DNA of 64,000 nt from Achromobacter anxifer. GTDB taxonomy: Bacteria > Pseudomonadota > Gammaproteobacteria > Burkholderiales > Burkholderiaceae_B. The stretch is from the NCBI RefSeq assembly GCF_903652925.1, contig NZ_CAHLAR010000011.1, positions 124,001 through 188,000 of the forward strand, in the 5' to 3' direction. The translations under genes and the position numbers were made by a program. The notes beneath the pieces were generated by a model, which saw only the letters and a program-made list of their open reading frames with translations, was not told the origin of the DNA and searched no databases. Each line of letters starts with the position of its first letter. Position 1 is the stretch's first letter. Positions 57,350-64,000 of the stretch are shown here, piece by piece.

Positions 57350-58291
57350 TTACTTGAGCTGGCCCAGCAGCAGGAATTCCATCAGCGCCTTTTGCACGTG
57401 CAGGCGGTTTTCGGCTTCGTCCCAGACCACGCTTTGCGGGCCGTCGATGACTTCGCCGGTGACTTCCTCGCCGCGGTGGGCGGGCAGGCAGTGCATGAAC
57501 ACGGCCTGGGGATCGGCGGCGGCCATCATTTCGGCGTCCACGCACCAGTCGGCGAAGGCGGCGCGGCGCTCTTCGTTTTCGGCTTCATAGCCCATGCTGG
57601 TCCAGACGTCGGTGGTGACCAGGTGCGCGCCCTTGCAGGCTTCCATGGGGTCCTTGAACTGGCGCAGCACCTTGGCCGATGGCGTGCCGATGCGCGAGGC
57701 TTCGAGCTCGTAGCCGGCGGGCGTGGACACGTGCAGCGTGAAGCCCAGCATTTCGGCGGCATGCAGCCAGGTGTAGGCCATGTTGTTGGCGTCGCCCACC
57801 CAGGCCACCGTCTTGCCGGCGATGGGGCCGCGGTGCTCGATGTAGGTGAAGATGTCGGCCAGGATCTGGCAGGGGTGGAATTCGTTGGTCAGGCCGTTGA
57901 TCACGGGCACGCGCGAGTGCGAGGCGAAGCGCTCGATGCGGGTCTGCTCGAACGTGCGGATCATGACGATGTCGACCATGCGCGAGATGACGCGCGCGGT
58001 GTCTTCGATGGGCTCGGAGCGGCCCAGCTGCGAATCGTTGGAGGTCAGGTTGATGACCGAACCGCCCATCTGGTACATGCCGGCCTCGAACGACACGCGG
58101 GTGCGCGTGCTGGCCTTTTCGAACACCATTGCCAGCGTGCGGTCGTGCAGCGGCATGTGGGGTTCGTAGCGTTTGAACTTGTCCTTGATCAGGCGCGCGC
58201 GGTCCAGCACGTAGGCGATCTCGGCGGACGAGAAGTCCTTGAACTGCAGGAAGTGCCGCAACGGGCCGGTTTGAGTCGTGGGAGGAGTCAT
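57350..58291 (-). CDS. argF: Ornithine carbamoyltransferase
   Basis: ArgF makes citrulline from ornithine and carbamoyl phosphate. The 313-residue protein has the signature motifs EKASTRTRVSFE (carbamoyl phosphate), NEFHPCQILAD and FMHCLPAHRGEEV (ornithine). Start at 58291 gives MTPPTTQTGPLRHFLQ; an ATG six codons upstream is also in frame and neither has a strong ribosome-binding site. It follows argD by 58 bases on the same strand. Confidence 0.97.
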   Translation of the reverse strand: MTPPTTQTGPLRHFLQFKDFSSAEIAYVLDRARLIKDKFKRYEPHMPLHDRTLAMVFEKASTRTRVSFEAGMYQMGGSVINLTSNDSQLGRSEPIEDTARVISRMVDIVMIRTFEQTRIERFASHSRVPVINGLTNEFHPCQILADIFTYIEHRGPIAGKTVAWVGDANNMAYTWLHAAEMLGFTLHVSTPAGYELEASRIGTPSAKVLRQFKDPMEACKGAHLVTTDVWTSMGYEAENEERRAAFADWCVDAEMMAAADPQAVFMHCLPAHRGEEVTGEVIDGPQSVVWDEAENRLHVQKALMEFLLLGQLK

Positions 58292-58349
58292 GGTGATGTC
58301 GCAGGTCATGGGGCCCGGCCAGGCTCATGGCCCGGACGGGACGTTGATT

Positions 58350-59531
58350 TTATGGTGTTTCGGCCAGGAATTCCCGGATGAGCGGAACCAGGATGGCGAC
58401 GATGCGGTCGGCTTCCTCGCGGTTCAGGATCAGCGGCGGCAACATGCGGATGACGCGGTCGCGCGTGACGTTGATGAGCAGGCCGGCCTCCATGGCGCGC
58501 ATGGCCAGCACGCCGCAGGGGCGCGCAAGCTCGATGCCCAGCATCAGGCCGCGGCCGCGGACTTCGGTGACGCCCTGGACGCCGGCCAGCGCGTCGGCCA
58601 GGGCGGTCTTCAGGTGCGTGCCCACGGCGTGGGCGTTGTCCAGCAGCTTTTCGGATTCCAGGGCGTCCAGCACGGCCAGCCCGGCCGCGCAGACCAGCGG
58701 GCCGCCGCCGAAGGTGGTGCCGTGGCTGCCGGGCGTCAGCACGCCGGCGGCCGGGCCCGCGGCCAGCATGGCGCCGATGGGCACGCCGCCCGCCAGGCCC
58801 TTGGCCAGGGTCATGACGTCGGGCACGATGTCGGCCCACTGGTGGGCGAACCACTTGCCGGTGCGGCCGATGCCGGACTGGACTTCGTCGATCATGAGCA
58901 GCCAGCCGCGCTCGGTGCACAGCCGGCGCACTTCCTGGAGGTAGGCGATGTCGGAGGGGCGGATGCCGCCTTCGCCCTGCAGCACTTCCAGCAGCACGGC
59001 GGCCACTCGCGGCTCGGCGTCGCCCGCGGCGCGCACCGCGTCCACGCTGTTGTAGGGCACCTGGATGAAGCCCGAGGGCAGGGGCTCGAAGCCCTTGCGC
59101 GCCTTTTCGCTGCCGGTGGCCGCCAGCGTGGCCAGCGTGCGGCCATGCCAGGACGAGTCCATGGTGATGATGTGGGCGTGCTTGTTGCCGCGCTGGTAGG
59201 CGTAGTAGCGCGCCAGCTTGATCGCGGCTTCGTTGGCTTCGGAGCCGCTGTTGTTGAAGGCGACTTCCTGCATGCCGGACAGCTGCGTCAGGCGCGCGGC
59301 CAGCGCGGTCTGCTGCGGCACTTCGTAGATGTTCGAGGTGTGGATGACGCGGGCGGCCTGCTCGCTGATGGCGGCCACCAGTTTCGGATGCGCGTGGCCC
59401 AGGCAGGACACTCCGATGCCGGCCAGCGCGTCCAGGTACTTGCGGCCCTGCTCATCCCACAGCCAGACGCCCTGGCCGTGCGTGAACGATACCGGCAGCC
59501 GGGCATAGATATTGGCCAGAGGCGAGGTCAT
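58350..59531 (-). CDS. argD: Acetylornithine aminotransferase
   Basis: ArgD transaminates N-acetylglutamate semialdehyde and can also act in lysine synthesis. The 393-residue length is standard for this class III PLP enzyme. The PLP lysine lies in VMTLAKGLAGGVPIGAM near residue 250, preceded by MIDEVQSGIGRTGKWFAHQ, and SGSEANEAAIKLAR marks the substrate region. ATG 59531 follows GGAGGATCC. argD and argF form an operon in front of the converging cassette. Confidence 0.96.
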   Translation of the reverse strand: MTSPLANIYARLPVSFTHGQGVWLWDEQGRKYLDALAGIGVSCLGHAHPKLVAAISEQAARVIHTSNIYEVPQQTALAARLTQLSGMQEVAFNNSGSEANEAAIKLARYYAYQRGNKHAHIITMDSSWHGRTLATLAATGSEKARKGFEPLPSGFIQVPYNSVDAVRAAGDAEPRVAAVLLEVLQGEGGIRPSDIAYLQEVRRLCTERGWLLMIDEVQSGIGRTGKWFAHQWADIVPDVMTLAKGLAGGVPIGAMLAAGPAAGVLTPGSHGTTFGGGPLVCAAGLAVLDALESEKLLDNAHAVGTHLKTALADALAGVQGVTEVRGRGLMLGIELARPCGVLAMRAMEAGLLINVTRDRVIRMLPPLILNREEADRIVAILVPLIREFLAETP

Positions 59532-59740
59532 CGCGGATCCTCCTGGGGATGAAGCGGATTGCGCCGGAGGGCTGCCGGAGTTCCGGCGGGACGCCGCCGG
59601 TCTGGCGGGGCATTTTCCCAGGCGAATCGCTTTTTGAAAGAGGGCAAAGGATCAATCATATACAATTCGCGGCGCAGGGCGCATGTTTGATCACGCCGAA
59701 GATCCGGCTTTCGTGAAGGGCGCGCTGTAGTGAAGAACTC

Positions 59741-60031
59741 ATGGCAACTCGCGTCAGACAATTCGTAATTCATGGCGTTACCGAAAGTGGTAGCCGCTTT
59801 CGCCCCAGCGATTGGGCGGAACGGCTCGCCGGCGTAATGGCACAGTTCCGGCCCGCCGGCTGTGCCGGTAACCACCTCACCTATTCGCCCTATGTGCTGC
59901 CCGTCGTGATCGACGGCGTGCGCGGGATCGTGGTCGACTTGCGTTTGCGCGACCTGGAACCGCTGGCGTACAAGTTCGTGGTGGATTTCGCCCGCGACAA
60001 CAACCTCAAGACGGAAGAACGCGAAATCTAG
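59741..60031 (+). CDS. DUF3579 domain protein
   Basis: The 96-residue product matches the small DUF3579 family found in betaproteobacteria, usually beside arginine genes. Its pattern is RQFVIHGVTESGSRFRPSDW followed by MAQFRPAG and YSPYVLPVVIDGVRGIVVD. Function is unknown. It is divergent from argD, with 209 bases between, and converges with a GntR gene through a shared terminator. Confidence 0.8.
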   Translation: MATRVRQFVIHGVTESGSRFRPSDWAERLAGVMAQFRPAGCAGNHLTYSPYVLPVVIDGVRGIVVDLRLRDLEPLAYKFVVDFARDNNLKTEEREI

Positions 60032-60044
60032 CCCCCCAAAACCG

Positions 60045-60072
60045 AAAAGCGCCCAGACCGGGCGCTTTTTCG
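60045..60072. terminator. Bidirectional terminator after the DUF3579 gene
   Basis: The ten-base stem AAAAGCGCCC / GGGCGCTTTT closes an AGACC loop and has a T-run on the plus strand. It lies between convergent genes. Confidence 0.88.
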
Positions 60073-60109
60073 TTGGCGGGTCCCATGCGCCCATCGGGTG
60101 GGCTTGCGC

Positions 60110-60829
60110 CTACGTGCCGTAACGATCCAGGATCTTGCGGATATCGCGCACGCCCTGGCCGTCCGCGGTCAGCAGGGCGCGGGCGGTCACCGATTCCAGG
60201 TGATGCTCCAGCAGATGCAGCACATGCTTCTCGTCGCGCGCGCGCAGGCCGGCGACGATCTCCATGTGCTCGCTGACCGCGCATTCGCTCGAATGCGGGC
60301 GGCCATACAGCGCCAGGATCAGCGAGCAGCGCGACACGATCTCGTTCACATAGCGCGCGTACACCGCATTGCCCGACAGCTCGGCCATCAGGATATGGAA
60401 TTCGCCTGACAGCCGGATAGATTCGTTGGTGCTGTTGCGCTTGCGGGCTTCCTCCTCCTGGGCCACGTGCTGCTCCAGCCGCGCCAGTCCGGCCTCGGTG
60501 ACGTGCAGCAGCAGGCGGCGCGCGACGTCGCGCTCCAGGCAGCGGCGCGCCTCGAAGATGTCGTGCGCCTCTTCCAGGCTGGGACGGGCCACCGCGGCGC
60601 CGCGGTTCGGCCGCAAATCCACCAGGCCTTCGCTGAACAGACGCGTCAATACGCTGCGGACGATGGTCCGGCTGACGCCGAAACGTTCGCCGATGACGTC
60701 CTCGGGCAGCTTGTCGCCCGGCAGCAAAGCCTGCTCGATGATCGCGCGGCGCAAATTTTTGTATACGATTTCATTGCGGCTGATGTCTTTCTTGGCGGGC
60801 TCGTTGGCCGGCGGCGCGAGGGACGTCAT
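60110..60829 (-). CDS. GntR-family (FCD subfamily) transcriptional regulator
   Basis: The 239-residue protein has an N-terminal winged helix (VYKNLRRAIIEQALLPGDKL, then RFGVSRTIVRSVLTRL) and an FCD effector domain with SGEFHILMAELSGN and SVSEHMEIVAG-like (here AVSEHMEIVAGL) metal-binding histidines. ATG 60829 gives MTSLAPPANEP, with AGGAG 11 bases upstream; the frame continues to 60922 without similarity. It is divergent from the racemase-like gene, whose upstream region has three TATAC-centred sites. Confidence 0.9.
   Translation of the reverse strand: MTSLAPPANEPAKKDISRNEIVYKNLRRAIIEQALLPGDKLPEDVIGERFGVSRTIVRSVLTRLFSEGLVDLRPNRGAAVARPSLEEAHDIFEARRCLERDVARRLLLHVTEAGLARLEQHVAQEEEARKRNSTNESIRLSGEFHILMAELSGNAVYARYVNEIVSRCSLILALYGRPHSSECAVSEHMEIVAGLRARDEKHVLHLLEHHLESVTARALLTADGQGVRDIRKILDRYGT
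60758..60771 (-). promoter_or_regulatory. Operator-like sequence inside the GntR gene
   Basis: Read on the minus strand, AAATCGTATACAAA lies within codons for IVYKNL of the regulator. It is identical over 14 bases to the site at 60990-61003 upstream of the racemase-like gene. It may be a second binding site or chance imposed by the conserved protein motif. Confidence 0.45.
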
Positions 60830-60989
60830 CTTCTTGTTGGCTCCTATGCCTGCGCGCTTTCTGTGCGTTGGAATGGTTCGGCGTAAGCCGCCGTCGCGCA
60901 TTTTCTTGGTGCAGGAAAGCATACTACACCGCAGGCTAAGGGTTAGCGATAGCTTGCTGGAGCGGCTGTGCGGAGTACATTGGCGACAT

Positions 60990-61003
60990 AAATCGTATAC
61001 AAA
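60990..61003 (+). promoter_or_regulatory. Candidate GntR operator 1
   Basis: AAATCGTATACAAA contains the palindrome GTATAC. A related near-palindrome TTTTTATACAAAA follows at 61004-61016. FCD-type GntR regulators commonly bind T-GT-n-AC-A palindromes, which fits. Confidence 0.6.
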
Positions 61004-61047
61004 TTTTTATACAAAATAGTCCAGACTGTTCTTTGTTTAATGGATTT

Positions 61048-61059
61048 TTTGTATACAAA
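61048..61059 (+). promoter_or_regulatory. Candidate GntR operator 2
   Basis: TTTGTATACAAA is a perfect 12-base palindrome that ends 17 bases before the start of the racemase-like gene. A repressor bound here would overlap the transcription start or early leader. Confidence 0.68.
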
Positions 61060-61076
61060 TAAACAAAGGCTGATCC

Positions 61077-61817
61077 ATGTCCGCAGTGCCCCAGGCCGTC
61101 GCCACCGAGCTGTCCCTGTCCTCGCCTTACCGCCTGCTGGTGGTCAACGGCAACACCACGTCCGAGCTGACCGACAGCCTGGCCGGCCAGGCCGAAGCCT
61201 TTTTCGGCGGCTCGGTCCATGTCCATGCCGTTACCGCCGGCTTCGGCCCCGCCTACATCGCCAGCCGGGCGGAGGCGGCCATAGCCGCCCATGCCGTGCT
61301 GGACATCGTGGAGCGGGCAGCGGGGCAGGAGCCGGACGGCGGCTTCGACGCCTGCCTGCTGGCTTGCTTCGGCGAACCGGGCATCGGCGCCGTGCGCGAA
61401 CGCCTGGCTGTGCCCGTGGTGGGCATGGCCGAGGCTTCGATCCTGAGCGCCATGCAGCGCGGCGACCGCTACGCCATCGTGACGGTGGGGCAGCGCTGGC
61501 CCGGCATGCTGCGCGAGCAGATCCGCCAGCTGGGGCTGGAGTCCCGCTGCGCCGGCATCCTGGCCCTGCCGGGCAACGCCCTGGATTACGTCTCGCGTTC
61601 GACCGAGTCGGCGCTGCATGTCAGCCGCGCGCTGGACGCCGCCGTGGCGCAGGGCGCCGACGTGGTGATCGTGGCCGGGGCCGCGCTGGCGGGCTACCTG
61701 CCGAGCCTGCCGCGCCTGCCGGCGGTTCCCATCATCGATTCCTACCGCGCCGCGCTGGCCCAGGTGCTGGCGCTGGCGTCCCTGGAGCGCGCGCAGCGGC
61801 TGTCCCTCAGCCGCTGA
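61077..61817 (+). CDS. Asp/Glu/hydantoin racemase family protein lacking the second cysteine
   Basis: The 246-residue protein belongs to the hydantoin racemase branch of the Asp/Glu racemase superfamily. Signs are LLVVNGNTTSELTDSLAG near residues 20-37 and the first catalytic cysteine C97 in LLACFGEPGIGAV. The second cysteine, about 105 residues later in hydantoin racemase, is replaced: the region reads VIVAGAALAG with Ala202 at that position. A two-base racemase mechanism is therefore doubtful; a decarboxylase- or isomerase-like reaction is possible. An ABC importer gene follows in the same direction. Confidence 0.8.
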   Translation: MSAVPQAVATELSLSSPYRLLVVNGNTTSELTDSLAGQAEAFFGGSVHVHAVTAGFGPAYIASRAEAAIAAHAVLDIVERAAGQEPDGGFDACLLACFGEPGIGAVRERLAVPVVGMAEASILSAMQRGDRYAIVTVGQRWPGMLREQIRQLGLESRCAGILALPGNALDYVSRSTESALHVSRALDAAVAQGADVVIVAGAALAGYLPSLPRLPAVPIIDSYRAALAQVLALASLERAQRLSLSR

Positions 61818-61908
61818 CCCGCGCCGTCCCGGCCTCTTTTTGCCTTACCCACCGCGCCGGGCACGACCCTGGCGAGTTCAGACCGATACACAAGGGAGAG
61901 TTGCAGCC

Positions 61909-63486
61909 ATGAAGACTTTGCTCAAGTGGACCGCGGGCGCCGTGATCGCGCTGTCGGCCATCACGGGGGCCTCCGCCGCCAACACGCTGAAGTGGGGCGC
62001 CGCCCGGGACCTGGATTCGCTGGATCCGTACTCCTACGGCAGCACCTTCAACCTGGCGTTCCTGAACCATGTGTACGAAGCGCTGATCCGCTACGACGAC
62101 AAGTTCAACATCACGCCGGCGCTGGCGGAGTCCTGGGAGGCCACGTCGCCCACGGTGCTGCGCTTCCATCTGCGTAAGGGGGTGAAGTTCCACAATGGGG
62201 CGCCGTTCTCGGCGGACGACGTGGTGGCGTCGATGACGCGGGTGTCGGACGATGCCTCGCCGCTCAAGGGCAACCTGCCGGCCTTCAAGGCGGTACGCAA
62301 GGTGGACGACTACACGGTCGATATCGAGATGACGCATCCGTACCCGCTGATGCTCAACGACCTGACCAACATCTTCATCTTCAACCGCCAGTGGCTGGTG
62401 GACAACAACAGCCTGAAGCCGACGGACGCCGCCAAGAAGATCGAAGGCTATGCCACGCACAACGCCAACGGCACCGGTCCCTTCAAGGTGGAGTCGTACC
62501 GCCCGGACACCCGCACCGTGCTGGTGGTGAATCCGGATTGGTGGGACAAGCCGCGTCACAACCTGGACCGCATCGAGTTCACGCCCATCGCCTCGGCGCC
62601 CACGCGGGTGGCGGCATTGCTGTCGGGCGACATCAACTTCACCGAGAACGCGCCGCTGCAGGACCTGGACCGGCTGCGCGCGGCGCCCAACGTCAAGGTG
62701 CTGGCCTCGACCGAACTGCGCACCCTGTACTTCGGCTTCAACCTGGGCGACAAGCTGGTCGGCTCGAACATCACCGACAAGAATCCGTTGAAGGACCTGC
62801 GCGTGCGCCAGGCGCTGTACATGGCGCTGTCGCCGGAACTGATCCAGAAGCGCGTGATGCGCGGGCTGTCGCGCACCACCGGCGCGCTGGTGGCGCCGTC
62901 CATCCCGGGCTACCAGGAGAAACAGGAAGAGCGCTTGCCGTTCGACGCCGCGCGCGCCAAGAAGCTGCTGGCCGAGGCTGGCTATCCGGACGGCTTCACC
63001 GTGTCGCTGCTGTGCTCGAACGACATGTTCGTCAACGAAGAGGAAATCTGCCAGGCCGCCGCGTCCATGTGGGCGCGGATCGGCGTCAAGGCCTCGCTGG
63101 CCAGCGGTCCGCGCTCCTTGCAGAACCCCAAGCGTTCGCGCGGCGAATTTGACATCACCATCCACGGCTGGGCCAACGAGCCGCAGATCGACGCGCTGTC
63201 CATCCTGCTGCAGGTGATGCATAGCCGCAGCGGCCCGGCCGGCGTCTTCAACTGGGGCCAGTGGGGCGATGCGGCGCTGGACGCGAGAATCGACGCGGCC
63301 GCGGCCGAAATGGACCGTCCCAAGCGCGTGCGCATGATGGAAGAGATCCTGCAGACCCTGCACGACGACGCGCGCTTCCTGCCGCTGCACCAGCAGCCGA
63401 TGGCCTGGGCGGTGGGCAACAAGGTGGGCGAGGTGCTGCAGATGCCGGACAACAAGGCGCGCCTGTGGACCGTGCGCATGCAATGA
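61909..63486 (+). CDS. ABC transporter substrate-binding protein, peptide/nickel family
   Basis: The 525-residue protein is a family 5 extracellular solute-binding protein. A signal peptide (MKTLLKWTAGAVIALSAITG, ending ASA) precedes NTLKWGAARDLDSLDPYSYG. The family signature appears as VLRFHLRKGVKFHNGAPFSA, followed by ADDVVASM. GGGAGAG lies before the ATG. Substrates of this family include peptides, glycosides and other small molecules, so the nature of this one is unknown. It follows the racemase-like gene by 91 bases. Confidence 0.92.
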   Translation: MKTLLKWTAGAVIALSAITGASAANTLKWGAARDLDSLDPYSYGSTFNLAFLNHVYEALIRYDDKFNITPALAESWEATSPTVLRFHLRKGVKFHNGAPFSADDVVASMTRVSDDASPLKGNLPAFKAVRKVDDYTVDIEMTHPYPLMLNDLTNIFIFNRQWLVDNNSLKPTDAAKKIEGYATHNANGTGPFKVESYRPDTRTVLVVNPDWWDKPRHNLDRIEFTPIASAPTRVAALLSGDINFTENAPLQDLDRLRAAPNVKVLASTELRTLYFGFNLGDKLVGSNITDKNPLKDLRVRQALYMALSPELIQKRVMRGLSRTTGALVAPSIPGYQEKQEERLPFDAARAKKLLAEAGYPDGFTVSLLCSNDMFVNEEEICQAAASMWARIGVKASLASGPRSLQNPKRSRGEFDITIHGWANEPQIDALSILLQVMHSRSGPAGVFNWGQWGDAALDARIDAAAAEMDRPKRVRMMEEILQTLHDDARFLPLHQQPMAWAVGNKVGEVLQMPDNKARLWTVRMQ

Positions 63487-63547
63487 GGCCGCGGACCGCC
63501 GCCCGCCGGCGGTCCGGGGAACGACACTGGTCTGAAGGGAGCCGCAC

Positions 63548-64000
63548 ATGCTGGCGTTCATAGTGAGAAGGGTGGTCAACGCGGTCGGCGTCATGCTGGC
63601 GGTGGCGCTGCTGGCCTTCGTGATTTTCCGTTTCGTCGGCGACCCCGTCGACATGATGCTCAACGAACAGGCCTCGCAGACGCAGCGCGACGAGCTGCGC
63701 GAGCGCCTGGGCCTGAACGCCTCGGTGGGCATGCAGTTCGTGCACTTCGTGACCAACGCGGCGCAAGGTGAGTTCGGCATTTCCTACCGCAATCAGCAGG
63801 ACGTGTTCGCGCTGGTGGCCGAGCGCTTTCCGGCCACCTTCGAACTGGTGCTGATGGCGACCCTGCTGTCGCTGGTCATCGGCGTGCCCATGGGCGTGCT
63901 GACCGCCATCTACCGCAAGTCGCGCCTGGCTCAGACGCTGCAGTTCGTTTCCATCCTGGGCATATCGCTGCCCAGCTTCGTGGTCGGGATCATGCTGATC
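63548..64000 (+). CDS. ABC transporter permease, DppB/OppB family, 5' part
   Basis: The gene runs off the window edge after about 151 codons. The start MLAFIVRRVVNAVGVMLAV with an N-terminal helix, then RERLGLNASVGMQFVHFV, GEFGISYRNQQDV and FELVLMATLLSLVIGVPMGV, are typical of the first permease of peptide-type importers. GAAGGGAG precedes the ATG. It lies 61 bases after the binding protein, so permease and ATPase genes should continue downstream. Confidence 0.92.
   Translation, partial: MLAFIVRRVVNAVGVMLAVALLAFVIFRFVGDPVDMMLNEQASQTQRDELRERLGLNASVGMQFVHFVTNAAQGEFGISYRNQQDVFALVAERFPATFELVLMATLLSLVIGVPMGVLTAIYRKSRLAQTLQFVSILGISLPSFVVGIMLI

Overview
The window looks like chromosomal DNA of a high-GC betaproteobacterium of the Alcaligenaceae (Achromobacter/Bordetella group). 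The signs are two Bug-type (TctC-like) periplasmic receptors beside LysR regulators, a three-gene pnt transhydrogenase, glcEF, a piuC/tonB-exbB-exbD iron block, a DUF3579 gene beside argD/argF, and short GC-rich palindromic repeats. Genus is inferred from gene content only. I see no phage, insertion sequence, CRISPR array or rRNA. There are four tRNA genes.

Layout. 1-4.8 kb: end of the glycolate oxidase operon (glcE', glcF), then pntAA-pntAB-pntB. 5.1-8.3 kb: N-formylglutamate amidohydrolase and a Bug receptor, divergent from a GcvA-like LysR. 8.3-14.9 kb: mnmA (start invaded in frame by a repeat), a TauE-type exporter, a glutathione transferase, purB, cytochrome c', a methyltransferase and cytochrome b561. 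15-24.7 kb: small unknown proteins, a DUF3053 lipoprotein, an AI-2E family permease, a diguanylate cyclase, a YddG-like exporter, and four consecutive small or membrane unknowns including a 24-residue protein. 24.7-31.2 kb: tRNA(CAT), egtD-egtB (ergothioneine), a DUF883 protein, a phospholipase D/cardiolipin synthase-like lipoprotein, and a membrane-anchored glutamate-synthase-like flavoprotein. 31.2-35.8 kb: transporters on the minus strand (YeeE, ArsB, AEC, DMT). 35.9-43.2 kb: an acetyltransferase, two tRNA-Leu(CAG) copies flanking a DTW-domain gene, rnr-rlmB, a Cys/Met PLP enzyme and a PiuC-type dioxygenase. 43.5-46.7 kb: hupB, tRNA-Val(TAC) and Fur-box-preceded tonB-exbB-exbD. 46.7-50.5 kb: a two-component system translationally coupled to the Kup potassium transporter. 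50.9-59.5 kb: argG, argF and argD on the minus strand, with a LysR-controlled catabolic cassette on the plus strand lying between argF and argG. 59.7-64 kb: DUF3579, a GntR/FCD regulator, and a divergent racemase-like gene followed by a peptide-type ABC transporter that runs off the end.

How genes work together. Three regulator-plus-receptor units stand out. They are LysR/Bug/N-formylglutamate amidohydrolase, LysR/amidohydrolase/Bug/CMD/alpha-beta-barrel/hydrolase, and GntR/racemase-like/ABC importer. Each pairs a periplasmic binding protein with candidate enzymes, and all three substrates are unknown. The iron block links PiuC, TonB-ExbBD and a Fur-like operator.

The most unusual observations are the in-frame repeat in mnmA, the 164-base inverted-repeat element after kup, a 14-base operator-like sequence shared between the gntR coding region and its upstream region, and two enzymes lacking an expected catalytic residue.
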